Shown in pieces: positions 21,001-30,500 of a stretch of DNA of 64,000 nucleotides. How positions within the stretch are numbered: position 1 is the first letter of the stretch; each line of letters begins with the position of its first letter. The DNA is from Quercus robur. Taxonomy: Eukaryota; Streptophyta; Magnoliopsida; Fagales; Fagaceae. The stretch covers positions 94,504,862 to 94,568,861 of the forward strand of contig NC_065535.1 in NCBI RefSeq assembly GCF_932294415.1, given 5' to 3'. Below the pieces are notes generated by a model. That model worked only from the letters and a program-made list of their open reading frames with translations. It was not told the DNA's origin and ran no database searches. Made by a program: the position numbers and the translations under genes.

Positions 21001-23721
21001 CTAGATGATAAATCCTTTAACTTGCTATCTGTTTAGTATTTAACATACTAATATTTATGTTGTATAAACTTATTCATTATAGTTTCTTATTTTAGTACTA
21101 TTTTATCTTTATCTGCTTATTTATCTATCCAAGGAACAAGTTGATCTATGAAGCATCTAATTAAAATTTTCCAAACAGCATTATAGGTATCTTGTTTTCA
21201 TTTCCACTTGGTTATGTTACTTAAAATGTCTGCTAGTTTATACAACCAGGATTTAAGACAGACTTGAATATATGTAAACAATGAGGACCTGGCTCTCATT
21301 ATATAGGAGTTAATTTTGTAGCTAATATTGATATTTCCTTACTATTTTATGTAGGACAATCACCTGCAAACTCTGTCATGGGGTGCAGTAATTATAAGTC
21401 AAGTTGTCCATCAGGTCCTGTGATCAACAATCCTGGTCCACAGCAGCAGATTCAGGAGGCCCCAGAATGCCACAACCAACCATGCAAGTCAGTGTGCAAG
21501 CCTAGGAAAAAGAGGTGTCGAGGCCCTGCACGATGCCGCTTCTTGTGTGACTTGTCTGATGGTGAGCGAATAGATGTTTCAATCAACAGATTTGGGCAGC
21601 CCATTGGCCGTGAGGCTGCCAAGCTCAGCAGTTTCATGGGTACCATAGCACGGAATGGCTACATTGCACCCCTTACTTATGTCAGCTGGAAGGCTGTACC
21701 TTATGCAGCCAAAGAGGATATGTGGCAGATTGTCCAGGTACTACCAAAAAGTTTTTCTTTTTTAAGTAAATGAAACTTACATACAGTTCCTTAGGTTTTC
21801 AGAAGGAAATGTACCTAAGTTATACCAATAAGTTTTAGTCCTAAACCATCTCAAAAAGAGTATCCAATTTATAAGATAGCTCAGGCATATATAAGTTCAT
21901 TTTGCTGTGTTATGTAATTGAATGCTTTCCTTTTGTGCTATAGTCAAGGTTCAACATTGATCCGAAGGGGAAAAGTTGGGTCATTAAGTCTCTTGCAACA
22001 AAATGGAGGAGCTTTAAGTCCTTAGTAAAGGCTAAATATGAGCAACTAAGGCACCGTGATAGTAGGGTCCTTCCGCATCAATGGCCGATCCTCATATCCC
22101 ACTGGAACTCTGAAAGGGAAAAGGTATATTCTACATGCTGGCCAAAGGTTTTTTTTTTGTTTGTTTACTTGTTTGTTTGTTTGGTTTGTTTTGTATTGTT
22201 TTGGTGGTCTGAATGCTTGGCCCAAGACTGACATTCACATTTTGAGATGTGAGTTAAACATTCCATTAATATTTTACTCTACTTTCCAGATGAAATTTGG
22301 AAATGTGATAATTTATAGATCAAACTTTGTAGGTGCGAACTGCTATAAATAAGGCTTGCCGTGCAAAGATGAAGGATGTGCATACTTTAGGGAGGAAGAG
22401 CTATGCAAGGTTACGTGAGGAGGAGGTAACTTATATTTTTGTAAATTTTTATTGGTTCTGTGTGGTCTATATTTTTTTACATTCATCCATAATGTACTAT
22501 AACTTGTTCTCTATGTGAGGTCAGAGGGAGAAGCGGCCAAATGGGGAGGAGCCAAATAGGGATGAGATGTATATATTAACCCACACACATAAAGATGGGA
22601 AACCTGTTAATGAGGAAGCAGCAGCCAAAATTGTATGTTTTATTTACTTTTTAAAGTAACTTTAGCCTCATGTGGTATTATTTTTTGTGTAAACCGTTAA
22701 TTGTATAACACCTAGCCTCCTGTAGTATTGTTTTTTGAGCAAACCATTAATTGAATAACACATGGGGGTTTTGTATATTTTCCCAAGTGTAATTTTCAAG
22801 GTGATTTATAATCTGAACTCTTGAATCTTCTCCATGCCAGTCAAAGCTCCGTGAACTAGCATCTCAGCAACCAAAGACCTCAAATGACCGGGATGATATC
22901 TTCTTTAAAGTCATGGGACAAGAAAAACCTGGATACGTGCGCACATATGGCTTGGTACCAAACCCCTCTGATGTATTGGGCTCAACATCTAGCCTTACAG
23001 AGGCCAAGATGGTAGCTACTGCAGAGATGAGTAAGATGGTGGAGAAAATGGAGGCCATGGAGCAAAGATACACTTGCATGGAAGCACAGATAACTAAGAT
23101 GACATCATACATGGAAAGATTCCTCAAGAAGCAAGTAAGATGACATGCTTTGGATGTTAAGACTCTGATTTTGAATATTAGTGATTGCAATTGTGTTAGT
23201 AAATGAGATTTACTGTACAAGTTCATTAAATATGACTTTAAGAACTTGAAGAACGAATCAATCTGTAGTCTGTACATTCTGAAAATGTGTTCTAGACTTC
23301 TAGTTCAATTTTGTGACACTGTGAGGAATGAATCAATCTATACATTCTGAAATGTGGCCTCTCATGCCTGTAAATCTGTACCGATTTGCTGATTGTTGAC
23401 TTAATGATGGGTAGTGTATAAGGACATTATTTTTTTTTAAAGCTTCATACTTGTTTCTTGCATTTTTGCTCAAGTATTCTTAGTGGTTTGATGTATCAAT
23501 TTCATGAAAGATGGCTAACTGTCTAACATTGTTTATGTTTTGAAGCAATTAAAGATGTGACTTGGTCGTCTACTAACCTGTTTCATTATACATTAGCTTT
23601 GCTAGTTATTCACTTGTGCGGTTATGCCACTAACCAAAATCTTAACTGTACAGATCCTAATTCAGTTTCTTTTACGTTCTCATTCTGTTTGCAGGATGAG
23701 CAGAGTGGCAGTGATGGTTGA
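18037..23721 (+). CDS. Bromodomain and En/Spm-type transposase-domain fusion protein, copy A
   Basis: Likely a nuclear protein that pairs an acetyl-lysine reader with a transposase-derived DNA-binding domain. Twelve exons join in frame with GT-AG junctions: 18037-18516, 18780-18857, 19493-19736, 20033-20236, 20589-20630, 20789-20995, 21355-21737, 21944-22123, 22333-22425, 22525-22632, 22841-23134, 23695-23721 (779 aa). Residues 1-150 are a basic start (MKRRRMFRKNGTKTKRPS) and an acidic, Ser-rich stretch. About 150-265 are a bromodomain (DYVNVIDTPMDFGTIYSNL, then CKYNYKGDYVLELM with the acetyl-lysine-binding Asn). About 270-440 are Pro/Gln-rich exons including a 42-base microexon. About 450-700 match Transposase_24 (PF03004; GERIDVSINRFGQPIGREAA, then SHWNSEREKV). 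A coiled coil follows (KMVEKMEAMEQRYTCMEAQI). No catalytic DDE set is seen. It is open throughout, which suggests selection; function is inferred. Confidence 0.85.
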
Positions 23722-24417
23722 AACAAATGGAGCCATTTAGCAAGAACTGTCTTATTGAATTGATTGGAACTTACTGGATTTTGTTGATAATAATGCTTGA
23801 GTTGTAAACAAGTTTCATTAATATGGTTTTCTTTTAAGATTATGATCAGAATGTAATGAATAAGGTCCATATATAGACTTCATAACTGTCAATGCTGCAC
23901 AGATAATTCATTCGAATTTTTATATGTAGTAGCTTTTAATTTTATTTGAGTCTCCTTTGAAAGGATATCTTTTCTCTGATATTTACGACCCTGGTGACAG
24001 TATTTAAATTTTTTTTGTTTTCGTTTTACGTTCTTTTTTTTTATAGCAAAATATTTTTAATCAGACAACTATTTTTAGCAATTCCAACCCTTGTTGAAAA
24101 ATATTTAAGCAACATCATGTCTAAATAGTTTTACTAAAATATATGAAAATTTAAGAAGCACGATATTATTTGGGAAAAAATAAAAAATAAAAAGGGGTGT
24201 ACATTTTTTTAGTTTCTTTTTCCTTTGTTTTTTTCTTAAGTTTTTTATACTTACTAAGACACGACCACTCTCCAATTTCAACACAAAATTATATTCCTAA
24301 TGTTATTAGCAAAATTAATTCTTCAAATAATCTAAGAAGAAACATTATCTTAGGTATTCTTCAACAGCCTTTCCTCAACTTTGTGATTAGTTATTGGTTT
24401 TTGGGCTTGATGCATCT

Positions 24418-24910
24418 TAGTTCATGTGTATGGAGTTTATTAATTATGCGTGCAGGCCAAATATTGATTTTTTTAGTATGTAATAAGTTTATATCCCTTT
24501 ATGAGTTAGGGTTTAATGTAAATGTCATAATCATAGTTTTTTTTTTTTTTTTCTCTTGTTTATTTATTTATTTATTATTATTATTATTATTATTTTATAG
24601 ATAGTTATAAGAGGAATGAAGATTTAAACCCTAGATGTCTCCATTGGAAATACTAAAAAATGTCAATTAGTTGAGTTACAAAATTCAACTAATTGACACT
24701 TAGTTCATGTGTATGGGGTTTATTAATTATGCGTGCGGGTCAAATATTGATTTTTTTACTATGGAATAAGTTTATATCCCTTTATGAGTTAGGGTTTAAT
24801 GTAAATGTCATAAACGTAGGGTTTTTTCTCTCTCTTCTTTTTTGATAATTTGATATGGATATTTAAACCCCAAATGTCTCCATTAGAAACACTAGAAAAT
24901 GTCAATTAGC
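24418..24910. repeat. Tandem 250-bp units with hairpin (copy A, about two units)
   Basis: A unit starting TTAGTTCATGTGTATGG recurs at 24418 and 24702. It ends in an inverted repeat around TCAATTAGTTGAGTT / CAACTAATTGACA (24662-24702). The same unit occurs three times in copy B. A GGTTTAAACCC box inside (reversed SINE-like B-box) suggests a SINE origin. Confidence 0.6.
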
Positions 24911-25339
24911 TAGTTACTCTTAGCAAATACAAGGGTTAATCCTTGCTCTCACTCTATTAATTAGTTAGTCTTACCATTAGACCTAGTATCTTCCATGTTG
25001 CACAACTTTTCTTTGCAGCCAAAGACAAGTACAAATCATTTATTAATTTTAAGGGTAGCTTCAAACTAAATAGCTAGTTTCAAAATTTAAAGGTTTAATT
25101 TGTAGCAATGTTAAGCTCCAATCTTTAATTTGAAACTTTTGAAACTATAAACTTTAATTTGAAATCACCCTTATAACATGCCCCATTAAGTTTCCAACAA
25201 TATTAAGTCGCGGACATACAAAGTAAACTAAATATTACATTCCTTGGTATCGAAATTACAGTGAAATTATTTTGTGCATTAATTTGATGTGCATCTTCCT
25301 CTAACATATAGGTCAATACTACATATGTGATTCCTATAC

Positions 25340-25555
25340 ATATATGAACTATATTTATATGAGAGGAACATGTAATATACCATGTATACGTGAATATTAG
25401 ATTAGTTTTTCCTAATTATATTAAACATTGGTACTAGAAGCTGCATACATGCCAAATGAGACCTATATTTATGTGAGAGGAATATATAAAATACCATCAA
25501 TGTATACAGGTTTATTAGATTAGTTATTCCTAATTAGAATTAACATTGCCCTTTG
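25340..25555. repeat. Approximately 115-bp diverged tandem duplication
   Basis: TATATTTATATGAGAGGAAC at about 25350 and TATATTTATGTGAGAGGAAT at about 25465 start two matching blocks, both ending in TAAACATTG or TTAACATTG. Lies upstream of the cysteine-rich peptide gene. Confidence 0.65.
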
Positions 25556-26087
25556 GCATATATATATATATATATATATATGGAGCTTCTAGTACTTGGA
25601 AGCTCCACTAGAAGCACTATAAATGCCAAATGGCAAAGTCTTAATGTGTGTATGAGAGAGAGAGTGAGAATAAATGAGCTCATTTATTCTTTAATTAATT
25701 AAATCCCATGTATTTAGAAATTATTTAATGAGACATATTCATTATATTTCATAATAATTAAATCTCATTTATTATTATATACATACACACACATATATAT
25801 ATTTTTAACATGTAGCGTTTTTCCTATGATGATTGTTCTTTATTATCAAGGTAAAATACAATCGATTTTTTGTATAAGGGGAGTTTAAACCTGAAATCTC
25901 TTATCTAATAACAAAAGACTAATTGGAACCCACAAATCTCATTTGTTTTTCTGTTGATTCACCTTGGCAAAATTGGTATTTCATATTAGATAGGAATTTT
26001 CTACTTGTCATATTATATATAGAGATTAGATTTGTCAACTTTACATATACCAACTTTACTTATATATGGCATAAATTAGCATTTGCT

Positions 26088-26097
26088 TATATATAGC
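26088..26097 (+). promoter_or_regulatory. TATA box of cysteine-rich peptide gene
   Basis: TTATATATAG lies about 60 bases upstream of the ATG at 26152, a fitting distance for a leader of about 30 bases. Confidence 0.55.
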
Positions 26098-26151
26098 GAG
26101 ATTTTTGAGGTTGAAATCTGCATAACATTGAGGTACATTTTCTTATTCAAG

Positions 26152-26930
26152 ATGAAGTGCTTTTCATCTTTCGCTTTGCTTTTGGTGTTTTTCTTAGTTT
26201 TTTTAAGTAGCAATACGATCCTCGCCTCCTCTCGTTTTGGTAAGCATAGTTCCTTCTAATTTTGAAGTTCGGGTGTGTATATTTTATATTCTATATATGA
26301 TTATTAATAACTCAAAATGTAGAAAATAGACCTAATATTCAAACAATTAAGAAAGAAAATGTTCTAACTATAAACATGCAATAGTTTTAATTTATGTGAT
26401 TCACTTCATTATCATCAAGTCAAGTTAGACCCATAATACAACACCGATTTTTTCTTAGAATGTGCTTTTATCCTCTACTTATTGGATGATTGTTAAATTA
26501 ACTAAATGGTCTAATACAAAGCCTACATATATAAATCTCCATTTGCTAAGTCTGGAGTTATTTGAAAACATGGGTGTACTACATATCTAACTAGGTTAAA
26601 TACTAGTGTACTCTAGTCGCTGCAATTTTGAACTGAAATCATAACTTGATATCAGTGCAAAAAGAATTCGCGTGTACAATTGTGTGCAACAACTAGTATG
26701 AAATAAACATTGTTCATCTAACTAATGGATTTTTTTTTCCTTTCTACTTGGTTTTGAAAACAGGTCGTGAGTTGTACAACTATGAAGAATGTGACCTAAC
26801 CATCGTTCCTTGGAGGCAGTGTAACAAGGAGACATGCAACGTGTGCTGCGAAGAACACTTCGCACAAGGTCAAAATGCTCGTTGCATTGCACAACCTCAT
26901 GGCCATTTTACTTGCTGCTGCGATCTTTGA
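26152..26930 (+). CDS. Defensin-like secreted cysteine-rich peptide
   Basis: Exon 1 is 26152-26239 and exon 2 is 26764-26930 (84 aa), joined by GT-AG. The intron splits a Gly codon just after the signal peptide, as is usual for plant defensin-like genes. The start MKCFSSFALLLVFFLVFLSS is a clear secretion signal. The remaining part of about 55 residues has nine cysteines in the order C-x9-C-x4-C-x2-CC-x12-C-x8-CCC. Such peptides are exported and act in defence or in cell signalling; which applies here cannot be told. The odd cysteine number and the closing CCC depart from the classic eight-cysteine defensin pattern. A Ty3 retrotransposon starts ten bases after the stop, so the native 3' untranslated region and poly(A) signal are displaced. 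Confidence 0.8.
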
Positions 26931-26934
26931 AATG

Positions 26935-26939
26935 AATAT
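26935..26939. repeat. Target site duplication of Ty3 element (left)
   Basis: AATAT here and at 37072-37076, directly outside the two LTRs. Confidence 0.95.
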
Positions 26940-27519
26940 TGATGAGGATAAAATTAGGTAGACAAAAGTGACGGTACAGGCTTGACAAGGGTGACGAGAT
27001 GGTCTTGCCGTCAGCATTCCTTCAAGGCTGACGGGGACCTGAAGTAAAAGAACTCCACATAAAGCCGAACATCCTGAAGTTGACGGGATAAACATAGATT
27101 GACGGGATAACATAAACTGATGGCGTCAGTCTATGGAATGTTTGATCTGCACGTTTACATGTATAAGTAAATAACTTGCTCCCCACGTTTCATGAAATCT
27201 AAGGACTCCTATATGGAAAGAATCCCGTAAAATACGCCTAAGAAGACTCCTATAAGGAAAAGACTTCTACTCCAAGGAAAAGAGGGGCAGCCCTCGCTAC
27301 TATAAAAACCCAAGCACCCTCACAAACCAAGGTACGCATAATTTACCCTCTCTAGCACTCTAGAGCAGTAAGAATAATTCTAACTTGACCTTCGGAGGGT
27401 GTTTGGCCGGTACCACACCGGTACTCCCCACTAGGTTATTCCTTTTCGTTGTGCAGGTGCCATTTGCGATCGTACGAGGAACGTGTGACTCACTGGTGGT
27501 ATTATTTCCGGCATCATCA
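26940..27519 (+). repeat. 5' LTR
   Basis: TGATGA...TCATCA ends. TATAAAAACC at 27301-27310 is the probable core promoter. Several TGACGG and TTGAC motifs lie in the first 200 bases. Confidence 0.95.
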
Positions 27520-27521
27520 GT

Positions 27522-27539
27522 TGGCGCCGTCTGTTGGAA
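27522..27539 (+). promoter_or_regulatory. Primer-binding site
   Basis: TGGCGCCGTC starts two bases after the LTR. The first nine bases fit the 3' end of tRNA-Asp, a primer used by many plant Ty3 elements; complementarity fades after that. Confidence 0.6.
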
Positions 27540-27579
27540 ACGTTTTAGCACATTTTCGCTTCCCAGACAGAAGAGTTAC

Positions 27580-30500
27580 ATGGTACTCACTCGCTCAATG
27601 GCGACCACCAACGACGTTCAAGAAGAAGAAGCCCCTACGACCGCGCTTGAAAGACAGTTGAGGACACTCGCCGCCGCCGTGGAGCGCCTCACCAAACAAA
27701 ACCACGACCTAGAAGAGCAACTAAGACAAAAAAATGTAGCGCCCAACAACCATGGAGCAGATCAAGAAGGAACCAGCGCCGACAAAAGAAACCAGGAAGG
27801 ACCCCAGGCCAGCAACGCCCCGAGCAAACCAGAACGACAAAACACAAGCATCCCCTCCCTCGCAGAAACCACTCCGCCGCTTGTTATCGCAGAGATGCAA
27901 GCCATGAAGGAACAAATGGAGGTTATGATGAATGCTCTCAAGGGACGAGTATCAAGCGACCTTGACGACCTTGTCAACCGAACTGACTCGCCATTCACCG
28001 CCACCGTCAACACCTACCCTTTACCAAGTAAGTTCCGCATGCCACAGATAGACAGTTATGACGGGGTCAAGGACCCACTGGACCACCTGGAGACTTTCAA
28101 GACCCTAATGCACCTTCAAGGAGTTGCGGATGCCATCATGTGTAGGGCCTTCCCTACAACGCTGATGGACGCAGCAAGAATTTGGTTCAGCCGACTGACG
28201 CCAAACTCCATCAGCACCTTCAAAGAGCTCAGCGCTCAGTTTACCGCACACTTCATTGGAGGCCATCGATACAAGAAGTCTACGGCTTGCTTGATGAGTA
28301 TGAAGCAGCGAGAAGATGAAACTTTAAGAGCCTACATCTCCCGCTTCAACAAACAAGCACTCTCGATCGACGAAGCCGACGATAAGATACTTGTTGCGGC
28401 ATTCACGAATGGCTTGAAGAAGGGTAAGTTTTTGTTTTCCCTATACAAAAACGACCCAAAAACCATGTCGGAAGTACTTTATCGCGCCACAAAGTATATG
28501 AACGCTGAAGATGCGTTGTTAGCTCGAGAAGAGAGGCCCAGGAAAAGAGAAAGGCAGGAAGACAATCGACAGGACCAAGGCCGAAAGAAGGCAAGAACAG
28601 GAGACCGAAGGGACGAAAGGCGCCCTAAGCCCCTAGGGGGAAGGTTCACGAGCTTCACTCTGCTAACAGCCCCGATAGATCAAGTCCTTATGCAAATTAA
28701 GGACGAAGAGGCTCTGACATTCCCGGGAAAACTGAAAAGCGACCCCAAAAAAGGTTCCCGGGATAAGTATTGCCAATTCCACCGCGACCACGGCCACGAC
28801 ACAGCTGATTGCTATGACCTCAAGCAGCAGATTGAAGCCCTTATCAGACAAGGAAAGCTGCAGAGATTCGTTAGCAAGGAGAAAACGGATCCCCCCGAAC
28901 AAGACCAACGTCCCCGACGGGACAATGAGCGTCCGAGGCCCCCGATCGGAGATATAAGGATGATCGTAGGAGGAACGGCTGCCACCGGGTCATCCAAGAA
29001 GGCCCGCAAGACCTATCTTCGGATGGTACAAAATGTTCAGCTGACGGGAGTCGTACCAAAGATAGCACGGAGAGAGGGTCCCATAATCGGATTCTCGGAA
29101 GAAGACGCGCAACGCCTTCACCATCCACATGACGACGCACTCGTCGTCAGCTTGCGTGTAGGAGATTACAATATGCACCGGGTGCTGATCGACAATGGCA
29201 GTTCAGCAGATATCTTGTACTACACAGCATTCCAGCAGATGAGGATCGACAAGGAGCGACTGATCCCAACAAATGCCCCGCTTGTTGGCTTCGGCGGGAG
29301 CCGAGTATTCCCACTGGGCGCGGTCACATTATCCGTAATTGTAGGTGATTACCCTCAACAGATAGCGAGGGACGTGACATTCTTGGTAGTTGATTGCTCG
29401 TCAGCCTACAACGCTATCCTCGAGAGACCCACGCTCAACTCATGGAAGGCGGTAACCTCCACCTACCACCTGATGATAAAGTTCCCAACTGACTACGGAG
29501 TAGGGGAGCTGCGCGGGAGTCAGATGGCCGCGCGCGAATGCTACATAGCCATGATGGAAATGGAGGATCAGGTTCAGGCTTTAAGCATAGAAGAGCACCG
29601 GACGGTAACGGAGCCGGTTGAGAAGTTAGAAGAGATACCCCTTGACAGTTCCGATCCTGGCCGGACGACCAAAATTGGAACGCTCGCTAACCCCACGGTC
29701 CATCAGGAGCTCATAACCTTCCTCAGACGCAATCAAGACGTATTCGCATGGGGTCATGAAGATATGCCGGGAATAGATTCTTCAGTCATGGTGCACAGGT
29801 TGAATGTGTCGCCCGCCTTTCTGCCTATCAGACAAAAGAAGAGGGTGTTTGCCCCCGAGCGAGACCGAGCCATAGCAGAGGAAGTCAGAAAGCTACAGGA
29901 AGCGAGCTTCATTAGGGAAGTATACTATCCCTACTGGTTAGCAAATGTAGTAATGGTCAAAAAAGCGAGCGGGAAATGGCGGATGTGTGTGGACTTCATC
30001 GACCTTAACAAGGCCTGCCCCAAGGATAGCTACCCCTTCCCGAGGGTTGACGTCCTAGTAGACTCTACAGCCCGACACCAGTTGCTGAGCTTCATGGACG
30101 CTTTCTCGGGGTACAACCAAATCCGAATGCACGAAGCCGACCAGGAGAAAACGTCGTTCGTGACCAGCCAAGGCCTCTTCTGTTACAAGGTCATGCCCTT
30201 CGGCCTGAAGAACGCAGGCGCAACGTACCAAAGGCTCATGAACAAAATGTTCGCGCAACAGATTGGGAGGAATGTCCAGGTCTACGTAGACGACATGCTA
30301 GTCAAAAGCCGAAGGGAGGAAGATCATCTAGGAGATCTCAAAGAAACATTCGACACACTTCGCTCCTACAACATGAAGCTCAATCCGGGGAAATGTGCCT
30401 TTGGAGTGACGGCAGGAAAATTCTTGGGATTCATGGTATCTCAAAGGGGAATCGAGGCAAACTCGGATAAGATCCGGGCCATTATGGATATGGCACCACC

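Larger units (their letters stand above)
15110..24910. repeat. Segmental duplication, copy A
   Basis: The text from about 15110 to 24910 aligns in the same order and direction with about 53124-63700. It covers flanking MITE and SINE insertions, the promoter, all 12 exons and the introns of the bromodomain-transposase gene, and its 3' flank. The copies are separated by about 28 kb. Limits are read by eye; identity was not computed. Confidence 0.9.

Noticed and set aside
24197-24604. 135-codon plus-strand frame also partly present at 62998-63321
   Set aside because: Repeated only because of the segmental duplication; the copies differ in reading frame and length, and it runs into simple T and ATT repeats.
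27385-27579. N-terminal extension of the gag-pol frame
   Set aside because: Lies in the LTR and primer-binding site; the first ATG after these is at 27580.
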